Below are positions 1 to 7,152 of a stretch of 7,671 nucleotides of DNA, piece by piece. Both the position numbers and the translations under genes were made by a program. Source of the stretch: Gammaproteobacteria bacterium (GTDB taxonomy: Bacteria > Pseudomonadota > Gammaproteobacteria > DRJJ01); contig DRJJ01000168.1 of assembly GCA_011052255.1 (NCBI GenBank), positions 1-7,671 of the forward strand. Reading direction: 5' to 3'. The stretch's first letter is position 1, and each line of letters opens with the position of its first letter. The notes beneath the pieces are model-generated. The model had not been told where the DNA came from. It ran no database searches and was given only the letters and a program-made list of their open reading frames with translations.

Positions 1-1216
1 GACATACAGAAAATGCCACCAGACACTGTAGCAGGTAATAAAATGCGAAGGCGCGTGACGCCAGGGTAATAATTTCGAAAGTTGAACTGGTCCATGCCAG
101 CGCCATTGCACTCACACCAATAAATAAATACCCCCAGCGTGCATTGATACGTTGTTGACTTGCTTCTCGCATATTGGCGGCAGCCGCAATCGTATCAGCC
201 ACGGCAGCCGAAAACTGTGACAGGCTGGCAGCCACTATCAAGGGTATTGGCAAAAGTACTGAGGCCGTCGCGGCCAACGTGATCAAACTGTTGTCAACAT
301 AATTCCCGTTTAACACTGACACGATGGGCAACGCCAGCAATACAAACAGCACATAGATACTGAGTGAAAAATATTGAGACCAGCGAGCGGCACGAATTCG
401 TGTATCTGAGTCGAAATATTTACCCAGGTAACGTGTTGTTTCAAAACCCTGTACAACAATAAGCGTGCCCGCCACGATGGTCGCAATCTCCCATGCACTA
501 CGTTCCGGCATTTCAGGTAAAGTGAAGTAGTGCTGCGTCAAAAACTGATTGGCATCATAGACACCAAACATTATGAGCAAGAGGAAAAGAATCAGTATCG
601 TCACATATAGCGCCCATCGCTCAAGATTCTCAAGTGGCTTCAGACCACCAAACAGACCGATGATGGTAATAACAGCAATGACAATGGACGTTAAAATACT
701 TTTATTAAGGTCAGTGTCGAGCTCAAAGCTGACCAGAACAAAGGTAGAAAGAATATGAATATATAAACACACCGAGACCACATAAGCTGCAACCAGCGCC
801 AGGTCTGAAATTCGTTCAACAACAACCGTAAACTGATTCTCGCTTTTCTCCAGCACTGGCTCTGCACAAAGTATATTGTGTCGGACTATGCCACCGACCA
901 GAAAAGCAACCAGAGCTACCACAGCCATAGCGACCCCGGCATATGGGCCAACGGCACTGGCCAGGACAGGTACAACCACAAGAAAACCACTGCCGAATAT
1001 TGATGCCAGTGGTGTGCTCATGGCGGGAACAATACTTTTGACGGTCGCGACCCTTTCTTTATTGCAGGTTGCCTGGCTGGATTGTGGATTCAATCGTGTA
1101 GATCCTGTTATCGAAAACGTTCCGATATTTTCTATTACTCCATTAAAGATAACATAAACCTGAACGTTACTTATTGCATTAACCAATAGCAGGCACAGGG
1201 CTAACAATTGCTTCAT
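1..1216 (-). CDS. APC-superfamily-like multi-pass membrane permease (3' end beyond window)
   Basis: An open frame of 405 codons runs from ATG 1216 off the left edge; the nearest upstream in-frame stop is at 1274-1276. The translation has about ten hydrophobic segments, roughly at residues 68-88, 92-112, 136-160, 172-192, 200-220, 242-260, 281-303, 312-335, 360-378 and 381-404. The first carries FGSGFLVVVP, which resembles the glycine-rich unwound helix 1 of APC (LeuT-fold) transporters. VVQGFETTRYLG near residues 253-264 resembles the helix 6 GFE/GFD signature. The likely role is substrate/cation transport in the inner membrane; the substrate cannot be read. The start is uncertain. ATG 1216 has no Shine-Dalgarno and adds a hydrophobic leader (MKQLLALCLLL). 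TTG 1093 has AGGA nine bases upstream (1103-1106). ATG 1021 sits directly before the first helix. It is divergent from the toxin-antitoxin genes. The superfamily is a moderate call; a different LeuT-fold family is possible. Confidence 0.7.
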   Translation of the reverse strand, partial: MKQLLALCLLLVNAISNVQVYVIFNGVIENIGTFSITGSTRLNPQSSQATCNKERVATVKSIVPAMSTPLASIFGSGFLVVVPVLASAVGPYAGVAMAVVALVAFLVGGIVRHNILCAEPVLEKSENQFTVVVERISDLALVAAYVVSVCLYIHILSTFVLVSFELDTDLNKSILTSIVIAVITIIGLFGGLKPLENLERWALYVTILILFLLLIMFGVYDANQFLTQHYFTLPEMPERSAWEIATIVAGTLIVVQGFETTRYLGKYFDSDTRIRAARWSQYFSLSIYVLFVLLALPIVSVLNGNYVDNSLITLAATASVLLPIPLIVAASLSQFSAAVADTIAAAANMREASQQRINARWGYLFIGVSAMALAWTSSTFEIITLASRAFAFYYLLQCLVAFSVC

Positions 1217-1249
1217 TTGAACACGAAAGCCGACCACTCTGGCGTAATC

Positions 1250-1277
1250 TTGCAAAACTCTATATTTGTAGTATTAT
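1250..1277 (+). promoter_or_regulatory. Candidate sigma-70 promoter of the Xre-RES module
   Basis: TTGCAA at 1250-1255 (-35-like) is followed after 16 bases by TATTAT at 1272-1277 (-10-like, 5 of 6 to TATAAT). A second -10-like hexamer, TATACT, lies at 1285-1290 inside the palindrome. Either would give a short leader before the antitoxin ATG at 1310. This is a match by eye only; no transcription start is known. Confidence 0.45.
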
Positions 1278-1304
1278 TACATAATATACTGTATATGGAG
1301 TAAA
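1276..1304 (-). promoter_or_regulatory. Weak candidate promoter for the divergent permease
   Basis: Read on the minus strand, TTTACT (1304-1299) is followed after 17 bases by TGTAAT (1281-1276, 5 of 6 to the -10 consensus). The spacer contains the 1284-1296 palindrome, so one operator could affect both directions. The -35 match is poor (4 of 6) and AT-rich sequence gives such matches easily. Confidence 0.2.
1284..1296. promoter_or_regulatory. Operator-like perfect palindrome ATATAC-T-GTATAT
   Basis: The 13 bases are a perfect inverted repeat with a single central T, lying between the candidate -10 and the antitoxin Shine-Dalgarno. Its GTAT half-site recurs in the same orientation at 1271-1274, exactly 20 bp (about two helix turns) before the copy at 1291-1294. 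A looser inverted pair, AGTATTAT (1270-1277) with ATAATATACT (1281-1290), overlaps it. Xre-family antitoxins commonly repress their own promoter, so this is the natural candidate for autoregulation; binding is inferred. Confidence 0.5.
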
Positions 1305-1309
1305 GTTCC

Positions 1310-1711
1310 ATGCTGAACACTGGACATATTCATGAGCAGCAAGACCCCAAACGCATTGCCAGTACTGCTTTGCAGGCTTTTTTCAACCTGTCCGAAAGCT
1401 GGAAACTGTCCGTATCTGAACAAAGAACACTTTTAGGCTCCCCACCTGAATCAACCTTCTTTAAATGGAAAGCAGACAAGTCAGCCGGCCGTTTGAATAA
1501 AGATGCTTTAGACCGAATCAGCTACCTGCTAGGCATCTATAAAGATCTGAATATCCTGCTACCGTCTGTACGCGCTGCTAATGAGTGGATTCGAAAACCA
1601 AATAATGCCCCTCTTTTCAATGGGCAAAGCGCTCTCGAAAGAATGGTAGCCGGCAGCGTGGTTGATCTGGCTGATACTCGACGTTATCTCGATTCACAAC
1701 GAGGAATGTAG
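1310..1711 (+). CDS. xre: Xre/MbcA/ParS-family antitoxin of an Xre-RES module
   Basis: This 133-residue cytoplasmic protein is the antitoxin that should bind and silence the adjacent RES toxin and repress the shared promoter. Residues about 18-60 form an Xre-like helix-turn-helix region (includes ESTFFKWKADKSAGRL). Residues about 66-130 match the MbcA/ParS/Xre toxin-binding domain (DUF2384): DRISYLLGIYKDLNILLP, then NEWIRKPNNAPLFNGQSALE, then a VVDLADTRRYLDSQRG tail. In related complexes the C-terminal part blocks the toxin's active site. The start is ATG 1310, with GGAG at 1297-1300 nine bases upstream. Length is usual for the family. Its stop TAG (1709-1711) shares its final G with the toxin's GTG start, so the two are one transcription unit and probably translationally coupled. 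No damage is seen. Confidence 0.93.
   Translation: MLNTGHIHEQQDPKRIASTALQAFFNLSESWKLSVSEQRTLLGSPPESTFFKWKADKSAGRLNKDALDRISYLLGIYKDLNILLPSVRAANEWIRKPNNAPLFNGQSALERMVAGSVVDLADTRRYLDSQRGM
1701..1705 (+). promoter_or_regulatory. Ribosome binding site fixing the GTG start of the RES toxin
   Basis: GAGGA lies five bases before GTG 1711, inside the last codons of the antitoxin. It supports the GTG as the toxin start, since no ATG occurs in that frame before the conserved YRI segment. Confidence 0.6.
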
Positions 1712-2391
1712 TGCAGACACCCAAAACCGTATTGCTCAACTGGAAGCAACAATACAGAATCATCTCTTCTGAATTTCCACCGATAAATTTTTTTGAACAA
1801 CTGGTCGACCCGGATCTCATGGATGAGCTTTATTATATTGAGTCCCTCACAAACGAAAGACTGAGACACGAGGCCGGCGATATTGCCATGGTACCGACCG
1901 AGGATCGCATCAGCGGACCCGGTTCATCCGCGATAATGGCTGCATTCACTCACATAAGTATCAATCGCCCTAGCCGGTTCAGTAACGGGAGTTATGGCGT
2001 CTACTACGCAGCCAAAAGTCTGGCCACTGCGATAGAAGAAACAAAGTTCCACCGCGCAATATTTCTTGCCTACACAAACGAAGAGCCAGGTGAGATTGAT
2101 ATGCGCGTCTACATAGGTGAAGTCCTGAAGCCTATGCATGATATTCGTATAAAAGGATATGAATCACTTCATAACCCTGATGACTGGACACCTGGCCAGG
2201 CCTTTGGGCAAAAGATGCATGAATCCAGCTCATGGGGGCTGGTATACAACTCTGTGCGAGATCAGGGAGGTCAGTGCATTGCCGTATTCAGGGCACCAGG
2301 AATTTCCATACCCGTACAGGGTGCTCATCTGTCATATGTCTGGAATGGATCTACGATTACCGATGTATTTGAAAAAAATCGTCTGGAATAG
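1711..2391 (+). CDS. res: RES-domain toxin (NAD+-consuming/ADP-ribosyl transfer family)
   Basis: This 226-residue protein is the toxin partner of the preceding antitoxin. Characterised RES toxins attack NAD+ (MbcT phosphorolysis, P. putida Res NAD+ depletion) or ADP-ribosylate Prs (ParT). Visible RES motifs are YRI (R16), then RFSNGSYGVYYAAKSLA at 89-105, ending in E109/E110, then SSWGLVYNSVRDQGGQCIAV at 173-192. By alignment to the family pattern R-x9-Y-x10-E, the likely active-site residues are R89, Y99 and E110, with S181 as the later serine; this assignment is my inference. About 70 residues separate YRI from RFSNG, much longer than in short (~150-residue) RES toxins, so it belongs to a longer subgroup. 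It starts on GTG with GAGGA five bases upstream and overlaps the antitoxin stop by one base. It seems intact; the exact reaction is not determinable here. Confidence 0.92.
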   Translation: MQTPKTVLLNWKQQYRIISSEFPPINFFEQLVDPDLMDELYYIESLTNERLRHEAGDIAMVPTEDRISGPGSSAIMAAFTHISINRPSRFSNGSYGVYYAAKSLATAIEETKFHRAIFLAYTNEEPGEIDMRVYIGEVLKPMHDIRIKGYESLHNPDDWTPGQAFGQKMHESSSWGLVYNSVRDQGGQCIAVFRAPGISIPVQGAHLSYVWNGSTITDVFEKNRLE

Positions 2392-2565
2392 ACACATATA
2401 AGATACGTCATGAAAAATCACACTGGTATTCGAAATGCATATTGACATGCGATTTAATATCATTCCCGCATGCTGGAGGTCGTGGTTATTGCCGGAGAAA
2501 ACATACTAACAAGAATATAAGTGTTTAACATAGGGGGCAGGTTTACTGTTCGTTAACAACTGAAT
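2392..2565. other. Convergent intergenic spacer, no clear terminator
   Basis: This 174-bp AT-rich spacer lies between the convergent ends of the RES toxin and jetD. I found no GC-rich hairpin followed by a T run on either strand. The only inverted repeat noted is CATGCG (2446-2451) with CGCATG (2467-2472), which is short, has a 15-nt loop and lacks a T tract. No coding sequence or small RNA is supported. Confidence 0.6.
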
Positions 2566-3780
2566 CTAACTACCAACCTGAAATCCCGGTTTAATATTAG
2601 CCAATCGCTTTTGAAGAAAATACATACTGATCCGTTCCTGTTCTAAACGAATATGTTTTCCGATCACGTCGTTTTGCAATTCAACATATAAATTCTGCTC
2701 TGCTTGATTCAGGTTTAATAATGTTGCCACACAACGTTTATCTTCTGGTTCAGTTACCCAAAGATTTTGAAATGTTAATAATGTTTTACGATCCATCAAA
2801 AAAGACTTTGCCTTGGTAAAGTATGATCGTAATTGTGACAGTATGGAAAACCCATGGGTGTCGATATCGCCCCAGTACAATATCTCCCTATCTCCAAGCC
2901 AGTCAACTGTTGCGAGGGAACTGACGCCATAGCCCAAACCAAATATAATGATTGCGCCTTTTACCGGTGGGAAACTCAGGCCATTGGTTTTATTTTCAGT
3001 GATGTATATTTGTTTACAGGGTAAGTCAAGCTTCCTGAACTGGCTTATTGGAACACTGATATCTGTCAGTCCAGAATCACCCGCTAACCTGGCATCCAGG
3101 ATTCTAAAACGAATCAATGGTTCATCATACTTAAGCCCATAACGGCGTTCAAAACCGTGACTGGCAAGACCTTTAACCTCTGAATCAATGGCCTCATCTG
3201 GTAATAGCTGATCCAGTAATTCTCGTAAAATACCCTTGTTTTGTTCGACGAACTTGCTATCTACCCCGGCTATGTCTAGCTCACGGGTGTAATAACCCGG
3301 TCTGGGGTTATCCTGAAAGTATTTACAAACCATCATCAGTTGTGGCCAAACAGCTTGATGTTCCAGACATTTTAATGGTTTTTTCTCCAGCCATGCCCTT
3401 AATGCGGGTTGATCCTGTAAAGTTTGCTCAATCAACTTCTGGAAACATATATATTCACGTTGTTTACCGATAAACTTTAAAAACTCCTCATTAGAGGAAA
3501 AATAAATTCGGCTGGGAAAATACTGCTCCCCCAATTGTTGATGATTGCTTTGTTTATATTCAATAGAGTAGCCATAACCAAGATGGTCTTTGCTGGCGTT
3601 AACCAGACCCTTCATCCACGCGCGCACTATCGAAAAATCATCGATCGCTTTTCTGGCCGTGACTTTACGGAAAGGAATGTCGAGAGGAAATATCGATTCA
3701 CCTGTCAAGCTGGCTTGTAAAAAACGCTGGCTATCCCATACCTTCAGGGCCTTTTTTTTGATTTCAGTGGGTGATATCAT
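2566..3780 (-). CDS. jetD: Wadjet protein JetD, Toprim-type nuclease subunit (DUF3322/DUF2220)
   Basis: This 404-residue protein is the effector nuclease of the Wadjet anti-plasmid system and cuts circular DNA processed by JetABC. Residues about 1-195 match the N-terminal DUF3322 arm region. Residues about 205-400 match DUF2220, which contains a Toprim fold related to topoisomerase VI A/Spo11 but lacking its DNA-linking tyrosine. Metal-binding candidates are E262 in ITENKTNGLSFP and D305/D307 in YWGDIDTHGF. GAIIIFGLGYG (275-285) is the strand and turn between them, and RLEQERIS (378-385) is a further conserved C-terminal stretch. It starts at ATG 3780, three bases after the jetC stop, with no good Shine-Dalgarno (upstream reads GCGTTAACAG), so it probably relies on coupling to jetC translation. 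Codons 8-10 are AAA AAA AAG, an A8 run. Length and motifs look complete. It is the last gene of the operon. Confidence 0.95.
   Translation of the reverse strand: MISPTEIKKKALKVWDSQRFLQASLTGESIFPLDIPFRKVTARKAIDDFSIVRAWMKGLVNASKDHLGYGYSIEYKQSNHQQLGEQYFPSRIYFSSNEEFLKFIGKQREYICFQKLIEQTLQDQPALRAWLEKKPLKCLEHQAVWPQLMMVCKYFQDNPRPGYYTRELDIAGVDSKFVEQNKGILRELLDQLLPDEAIDSEVKGLASHGFERRYGLKYDEPLIRFRILDARLAGDSGLTDISVPISQFRKLDLPCKQIYITENKTNGLSFPPVKGAIIIFGLGYGVSSLATVDWLGDREILYWGDIDTHGFSILSQLRSYFTKAKSFLMDRKTLLTFQNLWVTEPEDKRCVATLLNLNQAEQNLYVELQNDVIGKHIRLEQERISMYFLQKRLANIKPGFQVGS
3752..3759 (-). repeat. A8 homopolymer in slippery A-AAA-AAG context at jetD codons 8-10
   Basis: On the coding strand the reading frame is ATC AAA AAA AAG GCC, which places the heptamer A AAA AAG in the zero frame. 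One extra A, or a -1 shift, leads to GGC CCT GAA GGT ATG GGA TAG. One lost A, or a +1 shift, leads to CCC TGA. Either way JetD ends after fewer than 20 residues. The run is seen directly; any role is inference. Confidence 0.5.
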
Positions 3781-3783
3781 CTG

Positions 3784-6700
3784 TTAACGCTGCTGGTATG
3801 CCAGTTTCTCCTCTTTGTATTCTTTAACCGTAAGATTGCGAATGACGGAATTTTTTCCCTCCTCGTTATCTATAAAATGGACAGCACGAATATAGTCTTC
3901 AATAATATGAATCTTCTGCAAAGGCGTGACAATGAGCAGTTGTAAATTGAGTTTTTTAAATAATTCCAGCCCATAACGCGTGCTTTCATCGGAGCCTCTG
4001 CCGAAGGCTTCGTCTATGACGACAAAGCGGAATGAGCGAGACTGGGTGGCGCCCCACTCCAGCCCAAACTGATAGGCCAATGCAGAAGCCAGAATGGTAT
4101 AAGCCAGCTTTTCTTTTTGCCCACCTGATTTGCCGGAAGAATCAGAATAGAATTCTTTTTCAGTATCATCTTCTTTCCAGCGCTCGCTGGCAGAAAAAAC
4201 AAACCAGTTACGCACATCAGTCACTTTACGGGTCCATTTGCGATCCTGGTCCACTTGTCCCTCACGGCCGTTAAAGCGATCAATAATTGACTTTACTTGC
4301 ATGAATTTTGTTTCATTATAGATATCAATATCATCCAGGCTATGTGCCAGGCAGGCTTTCATGTCTTGTTGAAAATCTCGTACCTCTACATCCTGGGTCT
4401 TGTCCAGTAACAGTTTAATATAGGTTCCGGAATTATATTCAATCTCCCCTAGCGAGATATTTATGGTGTCAATCTTTTCCCTGATTTCCTGCCTTTCCTT
4501 GTCTAACTGGTTCTGGAACAGGGCAATACTGTTAATCGTACCTTCATTAAGCAGTTGCTTGAAACGATCTTCGTGGTGAGGGAGATCCTCGGTTTGCAGG
4601 GTAGTTAACATGGCGGAATAATCGTCAACCGCATCCAGACTGGCATCTACTTCATTGGTTTCCGCTTGATATGTATCATTGTAAACCTGCATCTGCCTGA
4701 TAATACTCCCTGTCAACCCGGTGAGCTTTGATCTGCTGTTATCCAGTTGTGTTTGAATATACGATCGCACCGCTGTTTGGCTTTTTTCCAGATTTTTAAG
4801 CGTTAATATTTTGTCCGCTAATGCCAGTTGCTGATATTTTGTTACTTCCGGGAAAAACGCTTCACGTTCGGCCTCGGTTAAAAGCAAGATCAACTGCTCC
4901 GCTTCCTCCCTTTCTGCTTGCCTGTCTTTACGTTGCTGTACCAGGCCACCTTGCTTACCACCAAGACTTTCCCTGATTTCTTCCTTATCGTGTAATTCAG
5001 TCAAAGTTGCCTGCAACTGACTCCTGAGTGATTGCAATACATCTGAACTTTTTTCTATTTCATTTTTTTCTGCTTCCATCGTCTGAATCTTTTGCGCAAT
5101 GGCTTGCCAGTGTATCTCCATAAAATGTTTGATTTTCAGTAAATCACGAATGTTGTCACGCCGGGTATTCAAGCCTTGCTGTTTTTTTTCAAGACTGGTG
5201 AAGTGACTCTCTGCCTGTGATTTTTGCTGCAGTAACTGTAATAGTTCCGTTTCCAGTGTTTGTATCTTGTTTACGTTACTCCAGCCCAGCACATAATGAC
5301 GCCGATCATGTACGGAGCGGCGATCATCCTTTTCATGCCGTTGTCCAGCGGATTTAATCTGACCATTTTGAGTTATCGCTCTGGGAAAACGGCGGAAATC
5401 TTCTATTGAGTCACAACAGACATAATCAAAACGCCTGCCCAATTCCTGCTCCAGCCAATTGTAAAATTCGCTATCCGACTTGATCCGTAATTTCCGTACC
5501 AGGGAACAGGGGCCCTGATCATAATGTTTAGGTGATTCCTGCTTGTCCTGTACTTTGAAATACACCAGTCGCCCCTTAAGATGAGTGCGGTCGACGTAGT
5601 GACTGACCGTGGCATAAAGATGTTCCGGTACCAGCAGGCTTAAACCAAAATTATGTAATACCCTTTCGACAGCGCCTTCCCATTCACCCTCTGATTCATC
5701 TATTTGCAGTAACTCACCCACAAATGGAAGTTCATTTTCATCCAGCCCCAGTGTTTCAGCCAACTCACGCCGGATGGTCAGATTTCTTAACGGGATATTA
5801 GTCTTGCGTGTCTTGAGTGAATCCAGTTCTTCGTTAATCTGCTTGTTCTGGGCATCTATCTCTTTGATGGCGATTCGGGCATCCACAGAATCGTTTTGCA
5901 GGGCAGTGATTATTTTTTCAACCTCGCGCAGCAAATTGTCGGCTTGCTGGCGGTTATGGTAAAAGTCATCCTCATGACGGACCTTTTGCAGTGAAATTAC
6001 TTCAGCATATTCATGGTACTGTTTACAGGTATCCCGTGTCCGATCCCGCTCCTGTTCCAGACGGGCAATATCCTGTTCCAGTTTCTGTAACCGGCCACCA
6101 CCCTGGTCATCTATACTGGTCTTGAGGTTGCTTTCCTGTTCCCGTAAATAGCTAATTTCATTTTTTAATAACTCCAGACGACTTGCCGTCTTCTGGATGT
6201 CCAGTTCCAGCTGGTCAATATGCTGGTCAAGTAATTCCAGCTTGTGCGCCGCGAAGCAGGACACCAAAGCGTCACGACATTTCCGTAATTCTGCTATTTC
6301 CGAATCCAGCTTTTTATAACGCTCACCATCTGTTACCAGTGGTTTTAATTTATCAATCTGGTTTTTCGCTTTCAATACTGCTTCATGCGCACGATTCAGG
6401 TTATCAAAATTGCACCGAAGTTCGTTGATGCGGCCATCCACCTCATTTTTTGAAAGCATGTGAGTGCGCACAAAATCAGTAAGATTGCCTACTGATTTCA
6501 TCGATACCGTTTGATAGAACAGGTCCAGTGCCTGCTCATTGTTGATGCCAAACAAGTGTCGAAAACGGTTGCTGTATTCCTTGAAATTATCCAGCACCGT
6601 CACATGCTCCATGCGACGCAACTGTTTCTTCAAGTTCAGGATATCGCTGCCAAACCCGCTGAAATGTTCTGTGATACTTAAGGCTGTTTCAGAAATGACA

Positions 6701-7152
6701 AAATAACGTTCCGGATTGTGTTTTTGATCCTTGAGCCAGAATACCTGTGCCAAAGTAACCCGTTGATCGAAGCCACGATTGTAAAAATGGCCCAATAAGA
6801 CAGTGTAGCTATTTTCATCCCGCAGCGCGACTGCTTTGGCGGACTGGGTGGTATCGTCTTTCTCGCTTTTATATTCACCGCGAATATAAGAGTACAGCGT
6901 CCGCTCCTTGTTTTCGGCACCAGCGGCCTTGTTGTAGGTAATACGGTGATGCGGCACCAGTAGAGTCGTCACTGCATCCACTAGCGTGGATTTGCCCGAA
7001 CCGATGTCACCCGTCAATAGGGTGTTATGACCATCCGGTTCAATATGCCAGACATCGTGGTTGAAGGTGCCCCAGTTCAATACCTCCAGACGCTGCAGCC
7101 GGAAACCGGCTACCGCGTCATCCGCAGCAAGATCAAACTGTTGTGTCTGCAT
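3784..7152 (-). CDS. jetC: Wadjet protein JetC, SMC-like (MukB-type) ATPase
   Basis: This 1122-residue protein is the SMC motor of Wadjet, which with JetA and JetB extrudes loops on DNA and identifies small circles for JetD. The N-terminal head has FRLQRLEVLNWGTFNH (17-32) and a Walker A, GDIGSGKST (48-56, K54). VPHHRITYNKAAGAE (67-80) is also typical of type I JetC. Long charged coiled coils follow (about 240-450 and 625-850), separated by a globular hinge-like region (about 465-625, starting near LPFVGELLQID). The C-terminal head has an ABC signature-like SSGKSGGQKEK (1005-1015) and a Walker B, FRFVVIDEAFGRGSDE (D1047, E1048), then LQLLIVTPLQKIHIIEDY. All ATPase motifs are present and the frame is unbroken. 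The start ATG 7152 lies inside jetB (20-nt overlap) with only a distant weak GGA upstream, implying translational coupling. A distant MukB or SbcC relationship exists, but the neighbours settle the Jet assignment. Confidence 0.96.
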   Translation of the reverse strand: MQTQQFDLAADDAVAGFRLQRLEVLNWGTFNHDVWHIEPDGHNTLLTGDIGSGKSTLVDAVTTLLVPHHRITYNKAAGAENKERTLYSYIRGEYKSEKDDTTQSAKAVALRDENSYTVLLGHFYNRGFDQRVTLAQVFWLKDQKHNPERYFVISETALSITEHFSGFGSDILNLKKQLRRMEHVTVLDNFKEYSNRFRHLFGINNEQALDLFYQTVSMKSVGNLTDFVRTHMLSKNEVDGRINELRCNFDNLNRAHEAVLKAKNQIDKLKPLVTDGERYKKLDSEIAELRKCRDALVSCFAAHKLELLDQHIDQLELDIQKTASRLELLKNEISYLREQESNLKTSIDDQGGGRLQKLEQDIARLEQERDRTRDTCKQYHEYAEVISLQKVRHEDDFYHNRQQADNLLREVEKIITALQNDSVDARIAIKEIDAQNKQINEELDSLKTRKTNIPLRNLTIRRELAETLGLDENELPFVGELLQIDESEGEWEGAVERVLHNFGLSLLVPEHLYATVSHYVDRTHLKGRLVYFKVQDKQESPKHYDQGPCSLVRKLRIKSDSEFYNWLEQELGRRFDYVCCDSIEDFRRFPRAITQNGQIKSAGQRHEKDDRRSVHDRRHYVLGWSNVNKIQTLETELLQLLQQKSQAESHFTSLEKKQQGLNTRRDNIRDLLKIKHFMEIHWQAIAQKIQTMEAEKNEIEKSSDVLQSLRSQLQATLTELHDKEEIRESLGGKQGGLVQQRKDRQAEREEAEQLILLLTEAEREAFFPEVTKYQQLALADKILTLKNLEKSQTAVRSYIQTQLDNSRSKLTGLTGSIIRQMQVYNDTYQAETNEVDASLDAVDDYSAMLTTLQTEDLPHHEDRFKQLLNEGTINSIALFQNQLDKERQEIREKIDTINISLGEIEYNSGTYIKLLLDKTQDVEVRDFQQDMKACLAHSLDDIDIYNETKFMQVKSIIDRFNGREGQVDQDRKWTRKVTDVRNWFVFSASERWKEDDTEKEFYSDSSGKSGGQKEKLAYTILASALAYQFGLEWGATQSRSFRFVVIDEAFGRGSDESTRYGLELFKKLNLQLLIVTPLQKIHIIEDYIRAVHFIDNEEGKNSVIRNLTVKEYKEEKLAYQQR
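5182..5189 (-). repeat. A8 homopolymer within jetC coiled coil (codons 655-657)
   Basis: The coding strand reads GAA AAA AAA CAG for residues E655-K656-K657-Q658. It is a second eight-base A run in the operon, in the second coiled coil. It is a possible slippage site but could simply reflect lysine-rich coding in an AT-leaning gene. Confidence 0.4.

Noticed and set aside
876..1157. Plus-strand open frame opposite the permease-like gene
   Set aside because: It is antisense to a longer frame with clear membrane-protein character, has no ribosome site, and its arginine/threonine-rich translation is typical of a shadow frame.
2442..2447. Perfect TTGACA -35-like hexamer in the spacer after the RES toxin
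   Set aside because: No acceptable -10 lies 16-18 bases downstream (the position reads CCCGCA), and no plus-strand gene follows it.
2446..2472. CATGCG/CGCATG inverted repeat as a terminator hairpin
   Set aside because: The stem is only 6 bp with a 15-nt loop, and no T tract follows on either strand.
3784..7152. JetC as an SbcC/Rad50 or MukB chromosome-maintenance protein
   Set aside because: Head motifs alone could fit, but the JetB and JetD neighbours and the type I JetC-like N-terminus (GDIGSGKST, NKAAGAE) point to Wadjet.
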